Part shown: positions 1 through 11,400 of the stretch, piece by piece
Position numbering within the stretch: the stretch's first letter is position 1
How the letters are laid out: every line of letters starts with the position of its first letter
Source of the DNA: Lineus longissimus
Lineage: Eukaryota; Nemertea; Pilidiophora; Heteronemertea; Lineidae
NCBI RefSeq assembly: GCF_910592395.1
Contig: NC_088318.1
Span: 18,972,349 to 19,036,348, forward strand
DNA: 64,000 bases
Reading direction: 5' to 3'
The notes under the pieces: model-generated
Told to the model about the DNA's origin: nothing
Seen by the model: the letters and a program-made list of their open reading frames with translations, nothing else
The model's database searches: none
Program-made: the position numbers and the translations under genes

Positions 1-395
1 TAGTGTGCTGCGGGCTTAAAGCAGAATTCATGTACGTCCATGATGAAAACGCAGATGGGAATCTTATGTAACCCGCTCTTTGGAAATGGCTTGTTGTGTT
101 GTGTTGCAAAGAGAACCGGATGTCTTTGTTCATATCCGCTGAGGGTGAGGTAAAAACGAATTCATAATGACAATGTGCTACACTCTCCCTGGAAATCAGC
201 CAGCTGGAAACCAAAGTATCCGACCACAGGAGGAGCTCATCTCCACGTGTACATGTTACACTCCGGACGCAATGGTGTTGGATCCGTTCCCTCCCGAAAA
301 GGAAGATAGATATAATGACGAAATCGGCTGCATCGGCAGCCTGCCTAACACAAAAAAAACAATGCCAATAAGAATTCAAATCCACCACAAATCTT
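1..395. other. No gene seen; sequence beyond the GPx 3' end
   Basis: Reading frames here are short and show no recognisable domain. This lies downstream of the likely poly(A) site of the minus-strand peroxidase gene. I see no repeat structure in it. Confidence 0.5.
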
Positions 396-401
396 TTTAT
401 T
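396..401 (-). terminator. Poly(A) signal of the GPx gene
   Basis: AATAAA on the minus strand, about 320 nt after the peroxidase stop codon and just past the SECIS element. Cleavage would fall near 375-385. Confidence 0.55.
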
Positions 402-468
402 TGATACTAAATACACAACACAGCTTTCTTGCCGACAGAATGCACAATGTCAGAAAGTTACTGTGACT

Positions 469-510
469 ATCCAAATCTGGCCACATTGCAGTTTCGATCA
501 GATTTTTCAT
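469..510 (-). promoter_or_regulatory. SECIS element in the GPx 3'UTR
   Basis: On the minus strand the sequence reads ATGA (510-507), then 12 nt, AAA (494-492), then 19 nt, then GGAT (472-469). This matches the eukaryotic SECIS layout ATGA / apical AA / NGAN, with spacings close to those of mammalian GPx SECIS elements. A 7-bp helix (AAATCTG with CAGATTT) sits directly on the non-Watson-Crick quartet, and short outer pairing (ACT with AGT, TGT with ACA) supports a basal helix. It lies about 210 nt after the stop codon. In this family such an element directs selenocysteine insertion at UGA. A folding program was not available, so the structure is a hand assignment. Confidence 0.75.
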
Positions 511-722
511 CGAGTGTACAAAGAATATTTCAAAAAGGTTTGTGGACAACGATATTTTCAAGGTTATGGGGCGTCAACAGAAATTCTGTCTGAAAGTTCC
601 TGTTTGAAATGAAATTTATTTTCAAAGTCTTGTCATGGCAAAGGGTTGCCACAGGCGGCCACATTCGCACAAGCTCGTAGAAATAATCAAACAATATACG
701 TTATAAAAAGATATTTATGATC

Positions 723-2186
723 CTATTGCTCGTTCAGCAATGCAGCAATAAGGGCTGTCACTTCAGGAGCATCTGGGGCGATGCGATGTCTGATGCGGTA
801 CCTGACCACGCCTCGCTTGTCGATCAGGAACTTCTCAAAGTTCCACTGGACGTCCGTTGTCTTTATTGGGGCCCAGAAGAGGTAGGAAGCGTCACCTATG
901 GTGTGGGACATAGGGGGGCATCGACTCTGGAAAATTTGATGGGTGAAGATGTTTCAAGTTGATGTCCGTTTATTTTAATAATAAAGATGAGGCCATAAAG
1001 AGGTATTTGGCTGTTTATTTAAACATTTGATTATCTTATATGTATTCCTTCGGGATATGTTTCCGTTAGTAATTGTTTTAAGAGTTTTTTCATCGTTCAA
1101 ACTCCACCACCATGACAGATAATATCTCAGTCAGAGATATGATATATATCTGTGTTGCTTAAGTTGACATAGGGGCATATATCTTACATTCCGGACGCAG
1201 TGGATCGGCCTAGGCCTCGTCCCAACCAAATGGGAAAGTGTTGATATGATGATGGAAGACCTCAGTGTATTTCAGACTGAGATTTATGTATTACCTTGAC
1301 GAAAGTGAAGAACTTGTTCTCGCTCGCTCCATTTACATCCATCTTCTCGGTGAGATTGAAGGCGGGCACGTACCCGCCGCCGGGTCTGACGTATTTGATC
1401 CCATTTTTGATTTCTACGAGGCTTGCTCCCGGTTCTTGCTTGCCGAATTGATTGCAGGGCACGGCAAGCACCTTCAAGTTGCCGTTGACCCCGAGGTTTG
1501 TTAGAAGTGCATTCAGGTTGATATATTGACTAGCCAAGCCTGAAATGATGATGATGATGATGATGATGATCATGTTGATGATGACGATTAATGGTGAGAG
1601 TCATATCTCAGCTTGCGAATGCCCTATTGAGTAGACTTTCCGGTGTAGAAGTTTGAAATGTGGTAGGATGCAGAATGTCCGGGAACAAGAGGACTCGATC
1701 TTTATGCGACATACCCAAGCTATCGGCGGTCTTGGTCTCTACAGAACCAGATACCATGATCCGTCAGAAAATAATAGGGCCAGACACCTTTTCCAGGGGG
1801 GACATTTCTACTTCGACACTGGATAGACCTCTCACTAGCGACTTGTTGACCCATCCGAAGATCGTTCACCGTCTCCGTGTTCTTCTACGCCTGGTACACA
1901 AGGATCAAATCATTCGAGAAACGATTTTGCGGGATGCCACGGTGGCAGAAAGAACTTGTCAGACATGGCCAACCCTTTACTCACATTAGTAAGTGGCGAC
2001 ATTGGTCAACAATACAACCTTGTTATCGTACTCCCCCGGCGGGACGCCAAGCAGCGAAAAGTGCACACCCTGGTTGTCCTTGTTTTTGCATTTCTTGATC
2101 CCAGCTGCTAACTTCGCCGCAGTGCCTCCCGTCCATACGGTGAAAAGAACCAGAAAGCTGGTCCACAGTCCTAGTCGACCGTCCAT
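723..2186 (-). CDS. GPX3-like: Secreted GPx3-type glutathione peroxidase, TAA at the Sec position
   Basis: Glutathione peroxidases reduce hydrogen and lipid peroxides with thiols. Three exons fit: 2186-1985, 1539-1295 and 926-723 (stop TAG), joining in frame to 216 residues plus stop. The chosen ATG at 2186 starts a hydrophobic signal peptide (SFLVLFTVW core); an in-frame ATG at 2222 is upstream. Family motifs are clear: NVATY before the active site, [11 protein letters not shown] (catalytic Gln), [13 protein letters not shown] and WNFEKFL (catalytic Trp), as in extracellular GPx3/5/6. Exon 1 ends TAC TAA T before a strong GTGAGT donor, and exon 2 opens GC TTG, so the joined reading is Tyr-stop-Cys-Leu where vertebrates have Tyr-Sec-Gly-Leu. 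The SECIS at 469-510 shows this is a selenoprotein locus. TAA could be a mutation, an assembly error or a mis-read splice junction. The exon 2 acceptor is preceded by a (CAT)n tract instead of a normal pyrimidine run. Confidence 0.82.
1541..1575. repeat. (ATG)n microsatellite at a GPx splice acceptor
   Basis: About nine GAT/ATG triplets directly abut the acceptor of peroxidase exon 2. On the coding strand they read (CAT)n TTTCAG, so the repeat takes the place of the usual polypyrimidine tract. Confidence 0.85.
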
Positions 2187-2229
2187 ATTGGCGTCTAGGC
2201 CGAGTATGTCCAGGTCATTCACAATCTGA

Positions 2230-2560
2230 TATGAGTATAATTACACTACCCAGCCCTTAAGTTTGGTGACATGAAATGATTGTCCGTAATGGTTGATTAG
2301 TGTGACCTCAGTGTCATCGCCCAGCGTAGGACAATAATACATGTGCACACTTAGGAAATTGCCTTAAGTGGCCGTGGTGCGAAATCAAAAAGATCTTTTT
2401 TATCTTCAATTTCTGGTCGCTGTCACTGGCACGAGTGGGCCGGTCATGTCATTCAGATAATGGTCTGGCCAGGCATAAATAAAATTGTGGGCTTTTCGAG
2501 TATCCCTACGCGTGTGTAGGGAGATCCGCATGTGTACAACACTGAAGAGAGTAACTGGTG
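2230..2560. other. No gene seen; upstream of GPx
   Basis: Likely promoter and 5'-flanking region of the minus-strand peroxidase. No clear TATA box or coding exon was recognised. Confidence 0.35.
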
Positions 2561-2571
2561 CCAACATGCCT

Positions 2572-2730
2572 CAGCTGCTGAACCGTGCTGAATATGTACC
2601 GGCTACCGCTCTCTCCATCATCACCGACGATATGTGCCGGTGCCGGTCTTGCGAGGTCGTTTCAATGAAAAAGGCACACGCCACTGCCGTACCGGTACCT
2701 GAGAAAACTTGCCATTTTAGGCAGATTTGC
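2572..2730 (-). repeat. Fragment of an interspersed repeat, also at 59.65 kb
   Basis: This segment matches the reverse complement of about 59650-59835, sharing the blocks AATATGTACCGGCTACCGCT and GAGGTCGTTTCAATGAAAAA with scattered differences. Both translate to similar short peptides (YVPATALSI), which may be chance or a relic of a transposon ORF. Confidence 0.7.
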
Positions 2731-2999
2731 GACTATTGAAACAGTACTTCTACCTCATAGTTTATTGTACATGTATTCTCATATGACAAACCCAGTGGAC
2801 ACATTGGAAAACTCACGGTCCGACACTAATACTTTTTGCAATACATCCTCGAAAATATCAAATGCCGATTTGAACCATCCTCGATCGGTAGCTACTCGAA
2901 CGCCCGGACTCAGTGCTGCAGTTTGATAAGTTTGGGTGCGGGGTATGATAATGATAAATAATGAAAACTTTGACATCTGTACATGGATGATTAGATAAC

Positions 3000-3560
3000 A
3001 AGATAAGGAAGAAGAAAAAAGAGAAAACTGCGGCAGATTCACCGGGAGTCGAACCCGTGACCTGCCGATCCACAGTCAAACACTCTTAGCGCTGAACCGT
3101 CAAGGCTGTCATGCTGAAACGGAGATTTTATTCGCCTCTTATATGCGGTATACAAACGAGCGCGCCGCGATTGTGACAAGGTCGCGCAGGTGGCAAAGTG
3201 ATTGTTCGAAATAGATCCAAGTAATCGTATTTTTCGATAGTTGTACAGATTTTTCTCGACATATCGTGTTCATATACCTCAGTGCTATAAAAGATAATCT
3301 CTGCCATTGATTTAACGTTTGAATGGCCTTTTTTAAAGGTTTTTAAAAATCGAGGTCAGCAGGGTCAGAGTCAATCAATAAGTTGTTTTGAGAGACTCAG
3401 GCAGGGTCAAAAGAAATAGTTGTTGGCGCCGATGATGTCAGTAATATGGCGTATTTCCGCCCCACCCGTGAGATTAGCTCTCGTCACGTCATTAGCACAT
3501 TGAACTGCAAGTGAACCGTGTTGAATATGTCCCGGCTATCGCTCTCTCTATTCCCATTGT
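3000..3560 (-). repeat. Interspersed repeat with tRNA-like end, copy 1
   Basis: This block is the reverse-complement counterpart of about 59780-60320. It shares the tRNA-like segment, the stretch around GACCTTGTCACAAT and the stretch with TTTTGACCCTGC. On the minus strand 3107-3032 contains an RNA polymerase III B-box-like GGTTCGACTCC. The family looks like a tRNA-derived SINE or a composite element of about 0.55-0.7 kb. The two copies differ at many positions, so insertion is not recent. Confidence 0.7.
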
Positions 3561-3564
3561 ACTT

Positions 3565-3640
3565 CGGTAGCTCCAGTTGTCTGAGGCGCTGACCCGATTG
3601 GCTTTTCTTTTTGCGCTGGTTCGAATCCCACCTGGTCCCC
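3565..3640 (+). repeat. tRNA-like SINE head
   Basis: An A-box-like GGTAGCTCCAGTTGTCTGAG is followed about 35 nt later by a consensus B box, GGTTCGAATCC. There is no clean acceptor stem, so it reads as a tRNA-derived SINE, not as a working tRNA gene. Confidence 0.5.
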
Positions 3641-3837
3641 AACTCCGTGAAATTAAGCAACTTCAACGTGTCATTACACGATTCTGATAAAACCGCCCAG
3701 GGATTTTTATTATTGATTCCAAATCCTGGGGTCCTCTTTATTCTACATGTGTGAACACCCAGGTCCCTGTGGCAATTTAGTTATAAGCAATAGCGCAAGA
3801 CAAACTTCATGGGGTGTTTAGCGAACATCTACACATG

Positions 3838-4440
3838 TAGAACCTGGCTGTCTCTTCCACTTTCTACATCATGACCACTGGCTGGGACGGAGCTATCTCA
3901 CTTTGCTCTTGAAGACAGGCACAACCTGGTTGTCTCTTCCACTTCCTACATCATGACCACTGGCTTGGACGGAGCTATCTCACTTTGCTCTTGAAGACAG
4001 GCACAACCTGGTTGTCTCTTCCACTTTCTACATCATGACCACTGGCTGGGACGGAGCTATCTCACTTTGCTCTTGAAGACAGGCACAACCTGGTTGTCTC
4101 TTCCACTTTCTACATCATGACCACTGGCTGGGACGGAGCTATCTCACTTTGCTCTTGAAGACAGGCACAACCTGGTTGTCTCTTCCACTTTCTACATCAT
4201 GACCACTGGCTGGGACGGAGCTATCTCACTTTGCTCTTGAAGACAGGCACAACCTGGTTGTCTCTTCCACTTTCTACATCATGACCACTGGCTGGGACGG
4301 AGCTATCTCACTTTGCTCTTGAAGACAGGCACAACCTGGTTGTCTCTTCCACTTTCTACATCATGACCACTGGCTGAGACAGAGCTTATATCTCACTTTG
4401 CTCTTGAAGACAGGCACAACCTGGTTGTCTCTTCCACTAC
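3838..4440. repeat. 82-bp tandem array (about 7 copies)
   Basis: Starts of the AACCTGG block fall at 3841, 3923, 4005, 4087, 4169, 4251, 4333 and 4418, giving an 82-bp period with the last unit 3 bp longer. Internal copies are nearly identical. Each unit contains GAAGACAGGCACAACCTGG, which also occurs, inverted, in the 82-bp array at 43.1-44.5 kb. A diverged partial copy follows to about 4600. Confidence 0.95.
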
Positions 4441-4716
4441 AAAAATCATGATGGGCAAACACATCATTATTTTCATGAAGACAGCCTGGCTGTCTATTCC
4501 CCTTCAGATCCACCAAGGACATTGACATAACTACGTCACAATCAGCCAGGCAGAGCACCTCTATCCAAGATATTGGTCCTACAACCCATGGGTTGATACT
4601 CGACATGAACATGTACTTGGTTCATGTACCTCTGTTCAGGAGTTAGTAGCTAAGCTCTGATTAGGAGAGAAAAGAGAAGATAAAAAGACAACAATTTAGA
4701 AAAAAAGAAAAGTGTT

Positions 4717-4722
4717 TTTATT
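4717..4722 (-). terminator. Poly(A) signal of PSMA7
   Basis: AATAAA on the minus strand, about 780 nt after the PSMA7 stop. It implies a 3'UTR from 5497 to about 4700 with no coding content. Confidence 0.5.
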
Positions 4723-5497
4723 AAGATTTCACCAAAATTAGGGAAAGCACAGTTGTGTGATTTACTTGAGCTGACTTCCCTTCACACTCTTCAGATGCCC
4801 AAAGGGTAGCATAGCTTTACTTGAGAACAACCCAACAATAGCTATGTTACAAAACTAGCACATTGAATGCAACAACTGAAGAAGGCGCAAAAGAACCCGG
4901 TGAACATTATGCACCGAGAAGACATTTCAAAACTGACTAGAATGGACAAGCTCACTACAATTTTGAAATGTCCCCCTCCCCCCCGCCCCCGCCCCGAGGA
5001 TGATTTTATCAGTAATTCCGAGTTCTCATTGACATTCTAAGTGCAAACTTATTCAATCTCATGACTTAGTTCCAAATGACATGATACAATGTCATGGACA
5101 CTGCTTGAATATCACCACCCTCAATCCCACAGACCTGGTACATTTTAAGTCTCACAAGAGTTGGAACACTTCCAAAAGTTATCTTCACACAAGTTTTAAC
5201 CACATTTCTGGGTACTGAACACCTCACATAGTACATCAGCGCTGAGTCTTCCAACTGACCAACCTCACTCTCAAGGTTTTGAACTTTTCTGGGAAGGGGG
5301 CCAGCGCTAATAGACTGCTATTTTAGAACTTGTTCAGAACAACCTGTTGAGGTTTTTTTATGAGAATGGTAAAAAGCCCTTCATGATCAAAATGCAATAC
5401 AACATCCCAGCCAATAGAAAGTGACCCCCTAATCAGATATCTCCAGCAAACAGCCAGAAAGTGTAGGATACCATCAAGTTCTTATTTGCTCATTATC

Positions 5498-7677
5498 CTA
5501 AGATGTCTCTGTCCCCTTCTTTTGTTTCTTTTTCTCCGCTTCTTCCTCTTTTTCTTTTTCAACCTCTTTGATGAGTTCCTCGATTTCCTCAGGATCCATC
5601 ATCTGCAACATGGAGTATATGGGTGAAGATTAACAGTGACAGCAGCAAGATCCATTCCTTACGGTTGAATCATGGCATGTCGGTGCAAACTGCCAAATTC
5701 TTGAACACATCAGAAATGAAAATCGACAGATTTCACTGATTTCAGATGTGCGCACAACATGGTATCTATGTCAAATATTTAGATGATGAGGAATGTTTTT
5801 CCACTCCAACAACCCCATGAATATCATAGTCTGTTCCGTGTCTGATTCAACTATTCTGTTGGGACATAAAAATCATTGCCTTTGGGTACAGAATAATTTG
5901 TTGTCATCTTGTTAATTTTTGACTACCAACCTTGAGTGGTTCATTTCTCCTCATGATAGCTATTTCCATATTCTTGCCACCTGACTGCACCACTTCCATC
6001 AATGCTTTCAATGCGAGTTTGATGGTCTCCTTCTCCGACTCGACAAGCTCTTCTGTGTAGTGCTTTTCTAAAAATTCCCTAACGGCCTTGGCGCTTCGTC
6101 CAATAGCATTTGCCTGAAAGATCGAGCACATGAAATCAGCAATGTGACAATTATATCTGAACTGCATTCATTTTGTTTTTGATTTTGATAATTTGAGGCA
6201 CTTTTAGAGATCAGTGTCATTTTAGCCATTCATTACTCACATTGTCCAAGGATTGTATTTAGACCAGATCAATGTTCACATTAAGTAATACCTAGCTGGC
6301 GAACCCTGGCTGTCTAATCAAGACTGCTGGCCGCTGGGTCGGCCAAAAATGCAGAGGTGATTTCAGGTCTACCCAATTAGAATAGACCGCTATCAAGAAT
6401 AGACCGCTATCATACCTTCCATGCGTGGTATGTTCCTGAGGGGTCTGTCTGGTATAGATTTGGTTTTCCATCATAATCAAATCCCACGATCAAAGCTGAT
6501 AAACCAAATGGTCGTCTACCATTACTCTGTGTGTATTTCTGCAATGGGAAGAAATCTCATTAGTTGTCAACATAACATCTCATCAATGCAAAGACACCAG
6601 ATTCTCAAACGGCCAAGGGCTGATGAAAGTGTAAGAGATAAAAAACTCCACTCTTATTCTTACCTGTTTCAACTGTGCCACGTATCGAGTGATATATTCC
6701 AGTGTGACTGGATCCTCTACAGTTAACTTATGACTTTGACACTCTATTCTAGCTCGATTTATTAGAATTCTGGCGTCTGCAGTCAGCCCTGAATAGTGGA
6801 AAAAGAAGACAGAATTCAGATAGATTTTGTGATGGACAACACAACAATCATATATCAATAGCAGCTTTTGAAATTGACTCATGACTGTGCAGTCTAATGT
6901 CTTGCCTCAGAATCTATACCTCATTTTGCTGTTTCGTAGATTGTAGTCATCAATATCATAAACTCACCAGCAAAAGCCATCGCCACATGGTCATCAAGAA
7001 GAGCAATCTTCCTCACTGTTCGGTCCTCCTGAAGCTTGGCTACTGCCTTCTTTTCTACACCAAGAACGACCAGGTCCTTTCCCCTGACACCAACCTGAAA
7101 CCAGCGAGACACGTTACATACATGTGCCCTCGTGTGGAAAACAATGCATGAATTGTGTTATTGCAACATGAATATCAAGCACTATCATATATATATATCT
7201 ATGTCATGACTTAGACTAGGCATGGAGGTATTATTAAGACTTAATAATACCTCCATCATGGACTAGGACTAGGCCTATCATTATCAAGTCGCTTGACGTC
7301 TTGAGTTTCCCCTTCAGTCTTCACCAACAAGCTCCAGGGATAACACTGACCAACAAAAAAACAAAGAAAGCCATCGTTTATTCAATGACTGCTTTGCTGT
7401 CTTTATGAATTTTTGATTTGCTTTGAAAGTTGGACATATAAACACACATGCACACACACAGAAATGCACTACAGAATTGTACAGAAAAATGCACAGAAGC
7501 AGACAGCCATTTTCAACCGGCCTTTTTCGGTGGTCAAATGAGGTGAAAATACGGATGCCCCAAACTACTAACAGCAGTAGAACCCTTCTTGACAGCTTCC
7601 TGGGCATATTCAACTTGAAACAAATGCCCGTCGGGCGAGAAGATAGTAATGGCTCGGTCGTATCTTGCAGTTCCCAT
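5498..7677 (-). CDS. PSMA7: 20S proteasome subunit alpha type-7
   Basis: PSMA7 is one of seven alpha subunits that form the outer rings of the 20S proteasome and gate entry to its proteolytic chamber. Six exons: 7677-7573, 7094-6968, 6788-6664, 6538-6416, 6113-5931 and 5602-5498, giving 255 residues (human 248). The N-terminus carries the alpha-subunit signature ([21 protein letters not shown]), which helps form the gate. [53 protein letters not shown] and [13 protein letters not shown] follow in the family order. The C-terminal exon is a charged Glu/Lys tail typical of alpha-7. All introns are GT-AG and the phases close. The gene is head-to-head with SS18, 792 bp between start codons. A perfect 35-nt palindrome lies in intron 1. 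Confidence 0.97.
7222..7256. repeat. Perfect 17-bp-arm palindrome in PSMA7 intron 1
   Basis: ATGGAGGTATTATTAAG (7222-7238) is followed by a single A and then its exact reverse complement (7240-7256). As RNA or single-stranded DNA this would form a 17-bp hairpin. Confidence 0.9.
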
Positions 7678-8469
7678 CTTTTTCGCGAATGCAGAGTCAC
7701 GATCGACAAAATATGGCGGCTCTTATTTACTGCGGGAACAAATTCTTCCATAAACACAACCAATTCCATTGAAATTGTAAAAAACACTTGCCTTTGACTG
7801 ATTTACGATAAGAAAGTAATATTCGTAAGGTGATGTATAAAATTTCTATTTAATCATAATCATCTTTTTATTTTTTCGCTATTATAATCACTGGACGAAT
7901 TGCTATCGTTTCGCTTTTCGCCCCCAGTGGTTTCGCTCCAAGTGGTCGATTCACAAGACGTGGCGCATGCGCTTTTTCCTGTGGATATCCGTACGGACGA
8001 GGGACCATCTCCAAAGTTTACCGCGATGACTGATGTGAACGCTCATCGCCGATCGCCTTACGCAGCATTCTGAACCATCAGAGTTAATCGGTCCGTTACC
8101 TCGCCTCAACGGAGTTCGGGTCGCGTCCGGGTCGGCGGAGTGGATCAAAGGCTTAAGAGTCTGGCCGGGGTTTCTCCAATAGCCCACTTGCCAGCTTCAA
8201 AACCATCCCCAAGTCCCAAGGAGCGAAACGACATCGATTTGGAGCGGCACGACTGGGGGCGAAAAGGTCATGGAGTGGCTAGCCTATGGACGACGAGCCT
8301 ATGGACGAGCTGCCAACTTTCAGTCCGTGTAGTTTTCAAAATTTGTCATGCATGCGAATTTTTCTCAGTTATTTACTTCATAAATATCACATTTAAAGCC
8401 ATCCGTCGCTAATTTCATTCTTGACATTAGCGCAGAACGTTTTCGAAGAGTCCATAGAAAGATTTAATC
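7678..8469. promoter_or_regulatory. Shared head-to-head promoter region, PSMA7 / SS18
   Basis: The two start codons point away from each other across 792 bp, so both promoters must lie here unless there are distant untranslated exons. The PSMA7 side holds AAATATGGCGGC (7709-7720), resembling the YY1 element often found at the start sites of housekeeping genes. No TATA box was recognised. A 20-bp block around 8070 (CATTCTGAACCATCAGAGTT) also occurs near 39953, suggesting a repeat fragment. Confidence 0.5.
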
Positions 8470-11400
8470 ATGTCAATGACATTCGTACCCTCTCACATGA
8501 GAGGAAAAACACCCCCAACACAGGCCTCTATTCAAAAGGTTGGCTTTGTTCTGTATTTCCCCTTCTAGTGTAATAATAATAATAATAATACTTCATGTAC
8601 TGCTACCTGTAATACATATTGTATACACCGGTGCCACTGGTTCGTCGATTGCTGATGATGACCTGATCACTTTGACTAAGTTGACAGTTGTCCACACACA
8701 CACGCACTCTCCACCGCTGCCACTGTCTGCAGTGACAATGTAGCAGTAGTACCAGACGATAAACCACATGCCACTAAAGCTTGGGCGATGTTGGTGGTTG
8801 ATATCAAGGGCAACAGCACAGGCCAGAGTTAGTAAATTGCAATGTTTTTCTTTGCAGATGTTGGATGAAAACAATCAACTTATTCAGACGATAGTAGATT
8901 ACCAGAACAGAGGAAAAGCAACTGAGTGTGTCCAGTAAGTCCTATAAACTCTAAAAATGCCCTTGAGCTTTGACTACCCTTAGCTTTAAAAAGATCAGAT
9001 CTGAGTATGAATGATACGAAGGATGTTATAGGAGGATGAGGGAATGACATCACATGATATCTCTCTGTTGTTGATTGGAACAGACATCAAGACGTGACAT
9101 TGTTTACTTCCAGAGAACAACAGCTTCCTGTGTAGAGTAATTTGTACTTTAGATGTGATACAGTCTTTACCTTTGTACCAGTGATTGGTGATTAAAGTGT
9201 TTTCTGGCTCTATTTCACTTCAGGTACCAACAAATCCTCCATAGAAATCTTGTCTACTTGGCCACAATTGCTGACAGTAATCAGAATGTTCAGCTCCAGG
9301 CTCTTATACCAGTAAGTTGCAACTGTACAAACTATTTTGTAAATAATCGAGAATGTTTCTCATAATATGTATCAAAAATCACCTCTCTGTAACTACACAA
9401 CTGCTACTCCTGCGGAAAGTGCCATCAAGAAAACTCAATGAATGTTAACATGTCTTTTATGATGATTTTCTTCTCACGAATGTCTTTTCTGAAAAATCCA
9501 AATCTGTAAATGCAGGCAGCTGGTCAGAACAACCAGAATTCACAGCAGAGTGGTATGATGGGCCAACAGCGACCGCAGCAACCCATGCCCAATCAGATGC
9601 AGCCAAATCTGGGCAAAGGTAAGTATGGCAGTGATTCACTAGAGCTGTTGTGTGACTCGTAGTCTTTGTTATGTTTTGGTTTCTGATGGGTGTGGTTTGG
9701 TGTCCTCCCTGATTTCAATGTCTTCTTATCCATTTCGTCAAGTTCTGATGGAATCGAAAAACTTCTCTGGAAATAGCACCTTTCATGCCAAAAGATAGAG
9801 CAGAATGAATATCTGCAGATATTTTCAAACGTTGCCCTCGAGTTGAAATATGTGGATGTCACCAGTTTGTTTGCTTTGTCTCTTGCTTTTGTGTTGTCTT
9901 ACAAACATGGTTAAAGGAATTACTAGGGAGCTGGTGATCCTGGTGGAATGAAAAGGCATCAACGGTTTTGGAGGGTGCGGAGACCACGTTTGTTAGACTT
10001 GAGTGAGGGTTTTGGAGGGTGCGGAGACCACGTTTGTTAGACTTGAGTGAGGGTTTTGGAGGGTGCGGAGACCACGTTTGTTAGACTTGAGTGAGGGTTT
10101 TGGAGGGTGCGGAGACCACGTTTGTTAGACTTGAGTGAGGGTTTTGGAGGGTGCGGAGACCACGTTTGTTAGACTTGAGTGAGGGTTTTGGAGGGTGCGG
10201 AGACCACGTTTGTTAGACTTGAGTGAGGGTTTTGGAGGGTGCGGAGACCACGTTTGTTAGACTTGAGTGAGGGTTTTGGAGGGTGCGGAGACCACGTTTG
10301 TTAGACTTGAGTGAGGGTTTTGGAGGGTGCGGAGACCACGTTTGTTAGACTTGAGTGAGGGTTTTGGAGGGTGCGGAGACCACGTTTGTTAGACTTGAGT
10401 GAGGGTTTTGGAGGGTGCGGAGACCACGTTTGTTAGACTTGAGTGAGGGTTTTGGAGGGTGCGGAGACCACGTTTGTTAGACTGGAGTGAGGGTTTTGGA
10501 GGGTGCGGAGACCACGTTTGTTAGACTTAAGTGAGGGTTTTGGAGGGTGCGGAGACCACGTTTGTTAGACTTGAGTGAGGGTTTTGGAGGGTGCGGAGAC
10601 CACGTTTGTTAGACTTGAGTGAGGGTTTTGGAGGGTGCGGAGACCACGTTTGTTAGACTGGAGTGAGGGTTTTGGAGGGTGCGGAGACCACGTTTGTTAG
10701 ACTTAAGTGAGGGTTTTGGAGGGTGCGGAGACCACGTTTGTTAGACTGGAGTGAGGGTTTTGGAGGGTGCGGAGACCACGTTTGTTAGACTTGAGACTTG
10801 AGTGAGGGTTTTGGAGGGTGTGGAGACCACGTTTGTTAGACTGGAGTGAGGGTTTTGGAGGGTGCGGAGACCACGTTTGTTAGACTTGAGTGAGGGTTTT
10901 GGAGGGTGTGGAGACCACCTTTGTTAGACTGGAGTGAGGGTTTTGGAGGGTGCGGAGACCACGTTTGTTAGACTTGAGTGAGGGTTTTGGAGGGTGCAGA
11001 GACCACGTTTGTTAGACTTGAGTGAGGGTTTTGGAGGGTGTGGAGACCACGTTTGTTAGACTGGAGTGAGGGTTTTGGAGGGTGTGGAGACCACGTTTGT
11101 TAGACTTGAGTGAGGGTTTTGGAGGGTGCAGAGACCACGTTTGTTAGACTTGAGTGAGGGTTTTGGAGGGTGCGGAGACCACGTTTGTTAGACTTGAGTG
11201 AGGGTTTTGGAGGGTGCGGAGACCACGTTTGTTAGACTTGAGACTTGAGTGAGGGTTTTGGAGGGTGCGGAGACCACGTTTGTTAGACTTGAGTGAGGGT
11301 TTTGGAGGGTGCGGAGACCACGTTTGTTAGACTTGAGTGAGGGTTTTGGAGGGTGCGGAGACCACGTTTGTTAGACTTGAGACTTAAGTGAGGGTTTTGG

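Noticed and set aside
3032-3107. tRNA gene
   Set aside because: The T-arm and B box look right, but the acceptor stem does not pair and the sequence recurs within a larger repeat, so it is a tRNA-derived element.
7314-7787. 157-codon minus-strand frame over the PSMA7 first exon
   Set aside because: It overlaps the true PSMA7 exon 1 in another frame and runs into the intron.
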